A stretch of DNA of 47,143 bases from Carex sylvatica. Its lineage: Eukaryota; Streptophyta; Magnoliopsida; Poales; Cyperaceae. Positions 24,656-35,526 of this stretch are shown here, one piece after another (positions within the stretch are counted from its first letter, which is position 1; each line of letters opens with the position of its first letter). The notes under the pieces are model-generated. The model saw only the letters and a program-made list of their open reading frames with translations. It made no database searches and was not told the origin of the DNA. Location of the stretch: positions 1 to 47,143 of the forward strand of contig CAXKVR010000496.1 in NCBI GenBank assembly GCA_964058845.1, in the 5' to 3' direction. Position numbers and translations under genes: made by a program.

Positions 24656-24913
24656 ATATGGTTCCAAACAAGAAAGTTTTGAAATGAGCAGTTCGAATAT
24701 GTATAGAACTATTCAAATGGATATTTAATTGGTGAGGAGTTTATATTTAATTTGTACCGTCCGATCAATGCATTGAGGACTTTAATAAGACCCGATTATT
24801 TTAAAACTCAAGAATATACTGTTCAAACGGATTTTTTTTTTTTTTTAAATAGAATTTGTTTTAAAGATTTCACGGGAAACAGTCTTGAAGCTTTGGAAAT
24901 TCGAAAACTAGCC

Positions 24914-25083
24914 TCCACCGATCCTTAGAATCGATGGAGAAAAAAAAAAGATAGCCACACCGATCCTACAGATCGATGGAGCACCTTTGTTCCCATTTAC
25001 CCACCTGATACAGCATTACCATAGATTAGCCACAGAAAAAAAAAAAAAAAAAACATTCTTTCCTCCTACGGATCGGTGGAGGC
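24914..25083. repeat. Subterminal CCACCGATC palindromes, left end
   Basis: Hairpin-forming words of the form CACCGATCC..GGATCGGTGG occur near 24914-24937, 24957-24980 and 25065-25082. They are mirrored at the right end (27185-27330). They may be transposase-binding sites; this is inferred from position and repetition only. Confidence 0.55.
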
Positions 25084-25900
25084 TTGTTTCAAAAATTAAA
25101 ACCCGACGCGATCCTCCTCCTTCCTCCTTCCTCTTCTTCCTTCCTTTCAGCAACGTTTTTACTTCTTTTTTTTCTTTTTTTTTTTATCCTCTCAATATAG
25201 TCAATCATTTTTCAATCAAATTATTTCAAACTTTCTAGATCGTTTAGGAGACTTGGAAACTCTTCAAATCTACAATTTTGACAAGGTAAATATCCTTTTT
25301 TTTATAATTTTTTATTTTAGCCAAATTTAAATGAATAATTAATTTAATTTAGTTTGTTTAGTATATTTAGATTGTTTTTGTAAAATGTAGTGTTAAATTA
25401 GTATTTGTTGTAATTTAGTGTTGATTTGGTGTAATTTAGTGGTAATGTAGTTTTAATTTAGGGTTGATTTGTTGTTAATTTAGTGCTAATGTAGTGTTAA
25501 TTTAGATTTTATTTGATGCTAATTTAGTGTAATTTAGTATATATGTATTATAAATTTTGTGTAATTAAGTGTTCATGTAGTATAATATAAAATTAGACTA
25601 GTAAATGTGTAAATTTGTAAATGTGTAAAATATGTAAATGTGTAAAATTAGATAAATGTGTAAATGTGTAAAATATGTAAATGAGTAAATGTGTAAAATT
25701 AGATAAAATTATAAATGTGTAAAATTAAGTGTTCATGAAGTTTATTATTAAAATTAAAATTAGATGATATGTTGTTTACATATAGTTAAATTTTGATTAT
25801 TGTAGCTATATGGTTGAAAAAAAAGTTTATTTATATAATATGTGTGATGGCTCTCATCAGTTGCAAAAATATTTGTTTATCAAATTTTCTAACATAGTAA

Positions 25901-26454
25901 ATGGATAACCCGGATTATCCGGAGTTGTTGAAATTAGCACAACATAACCATAGGGCATGGCAAGTTCGTGATATGGTAATTTTTATTATATTTATTAATT
26001 ATTTGTTTCAAATAAATATTATATAAGTATTTCAAGAGTTTATAATGCTTTTTTTTTTTGGCAACCTACCTCTTCATTGAAGATAAACTCACATCAGACT
26101 AGTATTGCTTACAACAGTCGGATGGATGATGCTCTGAAGAAGTTAGGGTTGTATCAAATTTCTCACCTTAATGATTGTAAGATTGATCCGCATTTGATTA
26201 TTGCTCTGGTTGAGAGGTGGAGGCCGAAGACTAATACATTTCATCTACTTATCGGTGAGGTGACAATGACGTTGGAAGATGTTGTATGTCTATGGGACTT
26301 ACCGATTAAGAGTAATTAATAATCTCATACTAGTTTATCTGTTAATTTAATCAACTATTTATAAAAAAATAAATTGTTGATTGTATAATTATTTTAATTT
26401 GCAGGCAACCTGATTTCTGGCACCAGCGATACTGATTGGGACCCATACGTAGAG
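25901..26454 (+). CDS. Plant mobile domain (PMD) protein, 5' three exons, truncated
   Basis: Three exons join in frame: 25901-25975 (from ATG, MDNPDYPELL..), 26083-26311 and 26405-26454. Donors are GTAATT, GTAATT and GTAAAC; acceptors are GAAG and GCAG. The joined reading gives about 117 residues: HNHRAWQ, then SRMDDALKKLGLY, then IIALVERWRPKTNTFHL, GEVTMTLEDVVCLWDLPIK and GTSDTDWDPYVE. The last three blocks are hallmark PMD (aminotransferase-like) motifs. Full PMD proteins are far longer, so most of the domain is lost at the joint with the antisense transposase piece. PMD genes occur both as host genes (MAIN family) and inside transposons; this one is inside a MULE. The open frame and good splice sites suggest the truncation is recent. 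Confidence 0.75.
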
Positions 26455-26474
26455 GTAAACTATCTAGATGAAAG

Positions 26475-26928
26475 GTAGGTAGGTGGGTACAGGTACACTG
26501 CCCAAGTCAGGATGAAAGTCGGTCTGAATCGACGGTGTGGTACTACCTCCAGGCAAACTATCTGGACACAGATCATAACCCATTTGGTTTCTACCCTGCT
26601 GCGCCTCAGCTACCAATTCTATAACCTTAAATCCAACCACTTGAGCTGCAGTTTGTTTAATGACATCCCAAGTTTTCTCATTTTCTATCTAAAATAGTGA
26701 GAAATGGTACGATCCGGGTTGTGCTGTGTTCATACGTACCTTGATTGTCAATTTGACTCGACTCGAAAGCAATTCAAGTCCAACGTATATCTGTCGTCTT
26801 ATAATAGCAAAACTGGTAGAATCAGATACGGTAAAGGTAAATGCAGCCCCTATATCATAACCAACACCTGTTGAAGTGCTTTGGAGGTTACCACCATAAT
26901 ACACATTGATCAATAGAAGTGATATTTT
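26475..26928 (-). pseudogene. MULE transposase N-terminal remnant
   Basis: Read on the minus strand from an acceptor-like TTTTGTTCAG near 26930. The frame gives INVYYGGNLQSTSTGVGY, then SFAIIRRQIYVGLEL, LTIKVRM and YHFSLF. After one in-frame TAG it continues in the same frame with IENEKTWDVIKQ and GFKVIELVAEA. The order YYGG, then IND/IEN-DV, then IELxxE is that of the N-terminal region of MULE transposases. It ends in a Pro/Ser-rich tail that stops near 26475. The DDE core, zinc finger and a proper ATG are absent (the frame's first codon is TTG). It is a dead fragment lying tail-to-tail with the PMD exons. Confidence 0.65.
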
Positions 26929-27184
26929 GCTGAACAAAAATCAAACACTAAATTAACTCCAAATATTTTTTAATTTTACAACACTAAATATAAACATCTG
27001 AGTAAAAAAAACTCACAATAATAATCAGAAGACGATGCTGAGTACAATGGTGGTGGCGATCTGTTCATATGGCAACTTCTCTATTGAATTTGAAAAAAAA
27101 AAATAATGAAAAAAGAAGAAAGAGTAATGGAGGCAGGAAAGAGAAGAAGAGAGGGCTGCTGGGTGCGAATAAAACCTATAACCT

Positions 27185-27330
27185 CCTCCACCGATCCACA
27201 GGATCAATGGAGGGGTATTTCCTGTGTAGCCATGTGTGTGGTGTGTGGCAGGGAGAAAAATGACTCTACTGATCTGTAGGATCAGTGTAGAGGTGTTTTT
27301 TTTTCTCTCCATCAATTCTAGAAATCGGTG
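27185..27330. repeat. Subterminal CCACCGATC palindromes, right end
   Basis: CCACCGATCCACAGGATCAA, CTGATCTGTAGGATCAG and AATTCTAGAAATCGGTGAAG mirror the left-end palindromes of the 24830-27412 element. Confidence 0.55.
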
Positions 27331-27645
27331 AAGGCTAGTTTTTGAATTTCCAGTGCATCAAGGCTGTTTTTGTTGAAATTTTAAAACAAATTCTATTTAA
27401 AAAAAAAAAATCGTTCAAACGTGGTCCAGCTGAAGATGTGAAAGTCTAGTTGGTAAAATGTCGAATCCAGGCACCTTTATTTTATTTATATTTATATTTT
27501 TTTTTTATAAATGAAGAGAAAGGAGTGGGCGCATATATGTGTGAGGAATCGGGTTGGGATAAACACGGATCAGAAGAATAGCAAAAAAAGAGATGCTTTC
27601 GCCAAGATCACATTTAATTTAATAGAGGATATATATATAGAGAGA

Positions 27646-28005
27646 GAGGCTATGGTACATTGCAATGTATAAGTGTTTTTGTATATTGAACTATAAATTA
27701 TCAATTCAAACCGTTCATCTTGTTCTCCATATTAATATGTGTTTGGAGACCAAATTTTATATTTTTTAGAATTTATTTTACTATTTATTAAGTCACTTTG
27801 AAAATCGCTGATCGAACGGTTACAGTAAAATCAAAAGGCACCATTAGATCAGCGATTTTCAAAGTGGCTTAATAAATAGTAAACAAATTTCAAAAAATAT
27901 AAAATTTGATCTCCAAGCACATATTAATATGGAGAACAAAATGAATGGTTCGGATCGACCGTTATAATTTTGAAAAGTCGAATATTGAATCATTGTACGG
28001 TCCTC
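27646..28005. mobile_element. Foldback MITE, same core family as 6834-7257
   Basis: About 360 bp. The arms CGTTCATCTTGTTCTCC, ATTAATATGTGTTTGGAGA and ACTATTTATTAAGTCACTTT return inverted after a centre near 27825. They are near-identical to the inner arms of 6834-7257, while the outer parts and tips differ (GAGGCTATGGTACATTG here). No clear target duplication was found. Confidence 0.7.
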
Positions 28006-28092
28006 TATGCTACGCGTAGCATGCTGTGGTGTTAATAAGAGAGGCAATAATTAAGTATCCAATGCAATGCAATGCAAGTCAGGACTCAGGAG

Positions 28093-28609
28093 TAGGGGTT
28101 TGCTAACGGGTAGGGTACGGGCGGGTAGGGTATACCCGGGGTCGGGTACGGGTATGGGTCGGATACGAGTATCACGGGTATACGGGTATCACGGGTATTT
28201 TTTTCAAAACCCGTACCCTACCCGTGTTATACCCGTGCCCGTGGTACCCGGCACGGGTAGGGCGGTCCAGGTAGGGTACCCGGTCCCCTTTTTTTTTTTT
28301 TTTTTTTCTGTTTTTCTGTTTTTTTTCGGCGGCAAATTCGAAATTTCAAAAAAAATTGAATTTTTTTGAATTTTTTTGAATTTTTTTTGAATTTTTCTGA
28401 ATTTTTTTGAATTTTTTAACGGGTACGGATACGGGTACGGGTCGAGTCGGGCATAAATCGAGCCGGATTTGCTCGGGTTTTGAACCAAATAACCGTACCC
28501 TACCCGTTTTATACCCATACCCGTGTACCCGTTTACCCGACCCATACCCGGGCTCGGGCACGGGCGGGTCGGGTACGGGCCGCCCGACCCGGATAAAAGC
28601 AATCCTCTA
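28093..28609. mobile_element. hAT MITE, 517 bp, 8-bp target duplication
   Basis: Ends TAGGGGTTTGC and GCAATCCTCTA are imperfect inverted repeats. The flanks carry a perfect 8-bp duplication CTCAGGAG (28085-28092 and 28610-28617), diagnostic of hAT transposition. Subterminal DNA is dense in GGGTACGGG / CCCGTACCC on both sides, around an A/T core with repeated GAATTTTTTT (28345-28420). The frames through it (Tyr-Gly or Pro-rich) are by-products of the simple sequence. No transposase. Confidence 0.9.
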
Positions 28610-28617
28610 CTCAGGAG

Positions 28618-29285
28618 GGAGGTATTGTAAAGATAATAAAACATTGGGCCCACGGGACGAAACCCAGAAAACCCATAGAATCTTTCGGAATCTACCATGA
28701 CCCAATCAATATCGGAAGCTAAATCTTATTGATGACAATAAGAAAAATGAACCAAGGACCGCACATTGGCAGGGGACTTGGAGAAGGGATAAAAGAAAGG
28801 CTCAAACTTGAAAAACAAATTAATTAGCTGGGAATAACCTCTAGAGTTGTAAACGAAATGAAAAGTAGAATATTACAAAAATAAACTCAATCAGCTAATT
28901 CAAAAAAAATATATATATATACTTTCTTAAACTTGTACAGATGCAAATGTTTACAGAACACTATAAGGTCTACCACCACCAAACATAGTAGCTACTCTAC
29001 CCTTTATGCACCTAATAACAAAATCAACACTGCATAGAAAAAGAATCAGAATTGTAAAAGACTGCCAAATTTATTTAACTTTGTGTTAAGGTGTACAAAA
29101 AAATGAACATCAGTGAATGATACTACTACCAGCATATATTATTTCCAAATGCTGAACTTATCATATAACGAGAAAAAACTGTTCTGAAAACTAGATAAGA
29201 CCACAAGCTATACAAAACACTAGACCAAAGCTGGTTAAAAAAATCCTCAATTTGAAAATTACTACAAGCTTCAATTAAGGAGATA
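28618..29285. other. Intergenic, 3' side of LCB1
   Basis: No gene seen. It should hold the 3'-UTR of the LCB1 gene on the minus strand; I could not fix the poly(A) site. Confidence 0.5.
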
Positions 29286-32200
29286 CTAAGAAAGCACCAA
29301 TGCAGCAACTCTTTTCAAGGAAGTGGCTGCCTTAAGAAGGTCAGATTCAGAGTGTGATGCCGAGACAAAAAGCCGTAAGCCAATTGGGAGAGGACACTTG
29401 TCCAGAGATGACCTTTTTGTTGTCACAATAAGTACAGAATCCTCCTCCAAAACCTGAATAAATAATTTGATTAATTTCAGCAAAATAAAAAAAGAAGCAT
29501 GGTTTTGAAATTAATCTATGCATAGTGATCAGGTACAGTTCCAGACAAGTACTATGACAAATATCTAAATAGAGTTGGCAAAATCTGGCATGAAAAAACC
29601 CCACATCATCTGCTTGAGCCCAAACCTAACCCGACCCAACTAAAATTAAAAAGTCAGTAAACAATACCCAGTTCAACACCAGCAAAGGATCCAAATTATA
29701 AACCAAACAGCCAGGCAACCAAAATTGAGATGAGCCCATACCCAAAATGTCCAGGATCAAATAATGGATCCTACAAACGAACCCAACCCAAATGGCCTAA
29801 CTTGACCTGAGGTGATTTGACCAGCCTGTTTGCAACCTCTATTTGCCAATAGGAATGCACACTACATGGGAATCAAATCCCTAATAAAACATACCCGTTT
29901 AGCAATGGACTCAAGGAGGTGCATATCAGCCTTGTCAGAGCCGGTTGATTTCTTCAGTTTAAGGAAAACAATGGGAGATAATAAATGGCTTGCCACAACA
30001 AGCCCCGGAACATCTGACAACTCTGCATTTCCAAATAAACAGATTATAATTAAACAGTCAATCAACAAACACAGCATGTTTTTGAAATTTTACGAAGAAA
30101 ATATTAACTGCTTTATAATTGAAATGACTAAAACAAACAACAACAATGATAAACAACAAAAAGGAAGTACCATTAAAAAGAGTAGCAATATTAGCCCTTA
30201 AATTGGCAAGAATGGACGGATTTTCCTCCAAATGATCAACTGCTGCAATTGCAGCACTTGCAAGATATGGAGGCAAAGAAGCAGAGAATACATACCCAGC
30301 GCTGCTCAACCTCTACCAAAAACAAAACAAAAGTGTCCCAATTGTTGTTACTAAAATTTATAGTGGAAAAAGGCATCTAATAGTATGTTTAATTGGACAT
30401 GTACTATTATTTTAGGTTATTCTTTTTCATTTTAACAGCACATACTTGGTGATCGACAACTCGAACGCTTCCAGTGCAGAAACCCCCATCAGTGGCTAGA
30501 GCATTTCCCATTCCAGCAGTTATTATGTCAATTTTCTCAATCTGCGTATCAAACAATTAATTCCAAATAAGCTACAAATTAACAGATCCAGAAGGGACAA
30601 AAAAGAGCAAATAGTTTGTACAATTACCAAGCTGCAGTTCATTGCACATTTTTAAATTGTTTTAGTCCAGCTTTGTATTGAATAAAAAAATTATTTTCAT
30701 TGAGGCACAGTTGAGTCTGTACACATTTGTTTGCTTCTGTGTGTTATTACATTATCTTTCTGAAAAGAAGATATATAAAACGCACCGGGACTCCACATTG
30801 CTCAGCAAGACCACGACCTGAATTTCCAAGCACGCCAAAAGAATGGCTCTCATCCAGTATAATACGGAAGCGGTACTTCTCCTTCAACCTCACAATCTCA
30901 TCCAATGGGGCTATTTGTCCCGAATTCTGCACCAAATCAGGGCCAAGGATATCAGAGAAAATAACTCAGCTACCAGAATTAAAAGAGAAAACAAACTAAA
31001 GGTCGAATTCAGTTGTTTCTGCAGACCTCAAAAATCAACTACAACCCTAAATAAATGGTACCATGTGCACTACTAATCATACAGTTACTAACGCATCTGT
31101 AATTTTTGGGTGATTTTTGTTAAAGGTAACCAATTTTTTCTAGTTCCGCAGGGAACAAATGACATTTTAAGGTTTTGCAGGTTAGACATTAATTTCAGCC
31201 AAACTAACAAAAATTATATATATGCTGAACCTGGTAGATGGATTCAACAACAATGTAACGGCGAATTTTCTCAGGGTGTTTGCTACGGCGGGTGACTTCC
31301 TCCAACTTGTTTTCTAATGATTTCATGTCATTATGCTTGAAATATGCCACGGTGCTTCTTGAAAGGTATAGCCCATTCTGTACTGCCCAGTGAACTCCCT
31401 CGTCTCTATTTTTTACAACAATATTGTAAGCTAAGTAACAAATAACAGGTACATAATAGGTAGCAATAAAATAATGTTTACAAATAGAGCCAAATAAAAT
31501 GTGAAAGAAGTAACTTACGCAACAATGATGTCGCCTTTCTTACAGAAAGCAGGAATAACACTGAAAATAGTTGAAATGCCATAGGAGTAGAGTATTGAAT
31601 CAGGTGTCCCCAAGAATTTAGCTATTTTTTGCTCACAATCCAGGTGTACATCTGTATACAAATTAATTTATGTCAGATACAAATTTTTACTCTTAGAATG
31701 GATGGTGAGAGACTATGAGAGAGAGAGAGAGAGAACAGCAGAAGAAAACAAGAAGAGAAGTCTCACCAATGGTCCCATAAAATCCGCGAGGCCCACAAGA
31801 ACCAACACCATATTTTTCCAGTGCACCAACACAGGAATCCTAAAATTTCATGTGTTACAAGTTCAGTGCATGAATTACATTTAAAATGAGGGAAAAAGAA
31901 AAGGTTAGTTAAAAATAGATTCTTCTCACGGTGATCTTTTCATTTCCAATGAGACCGAGATAGTTCGCAGATGCAAAGTTCAGCACCTCTTTTCCATTAA
32001 CTATTGCATGTGGTCCTGCAGCACTGTGTCAGAAAAAAAAGAAATATATAAAGAAGAAGGAAAAGAAATTCTATAAACCTACAAGAAAAGAAACTGTGCC
32101 AAAATATGGTATTTTACTTTATACACGGACTGTAGATTTGCAAAAATAATGCATCAAAATGAAGAGAAGAAGATTGCAAACAGAATAATTTAATTATGTG

Positions 32201-32785
32201 AAACCTTTCCAAAATAGGGGCCTCATCTGTCAACTCTTCAGTAATTTGTGGGGTCAGGGGCTCAGGAACCCATTCATCACATAGCTCATCTATTTCCTGT
32301 TTTTATATTTCAGCAGAAGCACTTTACTATTAGCACAGCACAAGAAAACACAATATTCAACTGTTTTGAGTAAAAGTAAATAGAAGACATTGTAAAATTA
32401 GAACCTTTTCTGTCAAAGGCTTCTTAGGGGGTTTGTAACTCTTCCTTGTAAGCTGGAATAATATCACCACTACAAGTAATACTTCAACCACTAGGTGACC
32501 TTCATTTTGAAAATTAAGCAAACAATTAGATTTGTTTAAAAGAAGTAAAATATCAATAGAGTAAATTTACATGAACTAAAAATTAGTATCCTTTTTAACT
32601 TATTGCTCTCAATTTTGTACTCTATGAAAGCTCCATGGTTTTATAATCACAGAATTTGGCAAATTGTAAGAGGAGAAATTACCATCAATAGGTACACCAA
32701 AAACAACAGCTTTGGTAGGAGCATCAAAAGCTAAAGAGACCCAGTCCAGCACACTGGCCGTTATGTTCACCATTGCTGATGCCAT
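29286..32785 (-). CDS. LCB1: Long chain base biosynthesis protein 1 (serine palmitoyltransferase subunit 1), 479 aa
   Basis: LCB1 pairs with LCB2 in the ER membrane to condense serine with palmitoyl-CoA, the first step of sphingolipid synthesis. Twelve coding exons: 32683-32785, 32405-32499, 32205-32296, 31930-32023, 31767-31839, 31519-31651, 31231-31405, 30786-30926, 30446-30541, 30171-30312, 29895-30022, 29286-29453. All introns are GT..AG and all junctions keep frame. Start MASAMVNI; membrane segment about residues 36-51, then [44 protein letters not shown]; a [10 protein letters not shown] loop at 280; [16 protein letters not shown]; end [10 protein letters not shown]. The PLP lysine of catalytic relatives is absent, as expected: [13 protein letters not shown] stands there, and LCB2 supplies the lysine. 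Length is close to Arabidopsis LCB1 (482). No defects. Identification is very firm. Confidence 0.97.
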
Positions 32786-33369
32786 CTGTTTTTATTTTAT
32801 CTCTTATACCAATTTTACTTGACCCAAACAATTCAATAGTTCACCAATAATCTTTTATGTGTGAGGAAGGGTGTGGCAGACCTGAAAATAAGTGTATATA
32901 CTGATTTGTTACCTCCACTTTGGATGGAACCACACAAGAGAGAAATAGTTTTCATATAAAATTCCAAAAGAAGAATTGTTCCCATCAGATTTAAGATTTA
33001 GTCCAATTCACAGTGAGAATTTGTACTTGGTCAAATCTAGTCCAGTTAATTGTAATTCTCCTTGTGCAAAAGGTGCTTTTTTTTTTTCTTTTTTTTTTAA
33101 GTGGAATGGAATTCGATCTGTTAAAATAAACTATTGAGGTATTAGGTATAGGTATTGTGAATCAACTGATTTTAAAAAAAAAAAACAGAGTTGATGATTT
33201 CAGCTAGAAAGCTTCTTCGCAATAAATCCATTAACATTAAATTCAAGACATCAAAACAAAGGCCGTTTACAATCTAACTAGAATACAGATTAAGAAAAGA
33301 GTAGAATAACAAATCTAACCCAGTAATAATTAGAACAAGGAATAGACATTTGAGGCAAAAGGACCTTAC
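32786..33369 (-). other. Probable 5'-UTR intron of LCB1
   Basis: The acceptor AAAACAG directly precedes the ATG. The matching donor ACG|GTAAGG is at 33370/33369, just after a (GA)n-rich leader. Inferred from splice signals only. Confidence 0.6.
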
Positions 33370-33456
33370 CGTTTCCGTAGTACCTCCTCCTCTCTCTCTC
33401 TCTCTCTCTGAATATATATCTCTACCGCATCTATGCAAAAACTGACATTAGCGGCG

Positions 33457-33463
33457 ATTTATA
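33457..33463 (-). promoter_or_regulatory. Probable TATA box of LCB1
   Basis: Minus-strand TATAAAT in CTCCTATAAATCGCC, about 90 bases before the proposed leader donor. A CT/GA-rich leader follows. Confidence 0.45.
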
Positions 33464-33799
33464 GGAGATAGAGACGGGAAATTCCAAAATTGGAAATAAA
33501 AAACTAGGAACTGAACGTGAATGATACGAATGGAGTCTCCTTTGGAGAGCTTGACTAATTAATGACGATGAATGAATGAATGAATCAATCGGAGAAGGTC
33601 GGTCAATTTAGGTGTATTTTTTATTTATTTTCTTTTTCTTTCCAGGTTTACCATTTGCATTTGCTCTCCAGCGCAAGTCGGGTTCCTTCCCAGGCCTTTC
33701 TCGACTCTCCGATCCAGCCCAGCCCTCTTTCTCTTCACTTGGGCCGAGAAAACGAGAACAGACACAGCTAGTGCAGAGTAGGCCGTAGATGATTTTCTT

Positions 33800-33830
<31 letters not shown>

Positions 33831-35443
33831 TTCTGTGGCTCTTACTCAGTGTTGACTGTTGACGACTGAGCCATGTGGCGTGGCGTTATTCGTCTACAGA
33901 AATGACCATTTTCTACAGCACTCCCGGTGCATCCTTTCCTGTTTTATCGGCAGAGCGTAAGAAACCTGATCCATTCGGTTTAATAATCATGTAAAATTCA
34001 GCTCAATCCGATGATAAAATATACCTCAATCAATCAAACGGCAAGTGCTGAGTGAAAGAAAATTGTGATGTAAGACAATCAAATAATGATGTCAATAATC
34101 AAGTCACATGTGGTCACACTGTGATTAAATATGACGCGACTGATTATGTTTAGTATTATTTTAGATTTTAAGTTAGTTTATATGAGAGAAAAGAGATGCT
34201 AAAAAAAAACTATTGTAAAATAAATCAAAACAAAGAAATATTGTTAGAGATATTGGTCGTATGTGTCACATGACGTGATACGACCGAGTAAGTTTGTGTG
34301 CCGTGTTGTGTGGTGTTATTTTCAGTTAATGGAAGACAGATTATGAGATACACGAGTCTTTTCTCAAAAAATAAGGCACGCAAGTCTCTTCTCAAAAGAC
34401 AAGGTATGCGAGTCATGTCATTAGATCAACGCACGTGACATGATATGCCGTAATGAAATCGACAAACGTAACTAATTTTCTTCACCAACCAAAAGTCCTC
34501 ATAATTAATAATTATATTTTTATTTTCCTGACTATGTCATATTGTATGATCTATGAATTAGAAACCTCAAAACTTACTATGAAACCAAAACCTCAAAAAT
34601 CACTATCAAGGTTTCATTAGAAGCCTCAAAATTTACTATGAAACCAAAAACCTCAAATATATATCACTATCAATGTTTGATTAGAAACCTGACCGAAGCT
34701 TAAAAGTAAATTTATCAGCATATTAATTTTTTTATTTCAAGTAGACAAAATGCAGACGTCTGGGAAATAAGGAATAATTAATTAGCACATGCAGCTAGCT
34801 TATTACTATTCAAATCTAAATCGGAAGCAGTTTAGTATTGATGGGAAAATTAATCTTGATCATTGATGTTAAATTCGCAATTACAAAATTAAACGGATAA
34901 AAACTCTCTATTAATTATTTTCATTTTTCTTGGGAGCTGGGATAATAACAACAGAATAAAGAAGATCCAATAATACAATTCAATTCCAATTTCAATTCCA
35001 ATTCCAAGTCCAATCCCAACAATTAATATTGCTGGAGCCAAGGTTATCTCATATGAATACTTTTAACATATATGTTAATTTTTTGTATCATTTTAAATAT
35101 ACTAAAATTCGTAACTCCGAAATTTTTTAGACCGATCATTATTAGAATAACTTTTTTTATTAACTTATATTAAAAATATTATCTCTGACATTAGAATAAC
35201 AGAACTTGGGCGATATTATAGAGCTAGGGAGCAAAGTCAAACTCATTGAGGCCTTGAATTTTTATTTTTGTAAAATTCAATTTAATTAAATATTGGATTT
35301 AAAATTTTCAGAATGTGAAATAGTAGATTATGAATATGATGATTGTACAAGTACTCGATCTAAAATATTCTAATACATTTTTTTATGAGCACCAACTGTA
35401 AATAATTTACCTATCATATAAAAAAAAGGACTCGACATTTATA
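33464..35443. other. Intergenic between LCB1 and the first F-box block
   Basis: A GC-richer stretch at 33640-33780 (CTCTCCAGCGCAAG, CCAGCCCAGCCC) may be upstream promoter sequence. A TTTCTAC microsatellite lies at 33802-33830. Near 34350-34410 there are two ACGCAAGTCTCTTCTCAAAA-like units. No gene seen. Confidence 0.5.
34558..34692. repeat. About 60-bp tandem repeat
   Basis: Units start at 34558 and 34617, with a partial third at 34681 (TTAGAAACCT). Each contains CTATGAAACCAAAA and CACTATCAA. Confidence 0.75.
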
Positions 35444-35526
35444 TTTCATTCTCAAAACTCCGAAGTGGCAAGAAGAGTGAAAGAAAATTGGAAAGTTTTC
35501 ACAGCTCAAGTTATGACATTAATTTG

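Larger units (their letters stand above)
24830..27412. mobile_element. 2.58-kb MULE with plant-mobile-domain gene and transposase remnant
   Basis: A complete-ended Mutator-like element. The inverted ends begin GATTTTTT then AAATAGAATTTGTTTTAAA, and match for about 150 bp (24830-24985 against 27250-27412). The flanks carry a perfect 9-bp target duplication GTTCAAACG at 24821-24829 and 27413-27421. Inside are the 5' exons of a plant-mobile-domain (PMD) gene on the plus strand and an antisense N-terminal remnant of a MULE transposase. They face each other and meet near 26455-26475. Both are truncated at that point, so this looks like an internally deleted derivative of a larger two-gene element. 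It cannot move alone. AT-rich GTGTAAAT repeats fill 25600-25720. Confidence 0.88.

Noticed and set aside
27025..27315. 96-aa minus frame in the right end of the MULE
   Set aside because: It runs through the terminal inverted repeat and poly-T tracts and has no domain. It could at most be leader sequence of the transposase remnant.
28204..28698. 164-aa minus frame rich in Gly, Tyr and Pro, and its plus-strand counterparts
   Set aside because: It is a translation of the CCCGTACCC arrays inside the hAT MITE and crosses the element's end, so it is not a gene.
30747..30935. Treating the LCB1 exons as separate short genes
   Set aside because: The pieces join with exact GT..AG junctions into one 479-aa protein.
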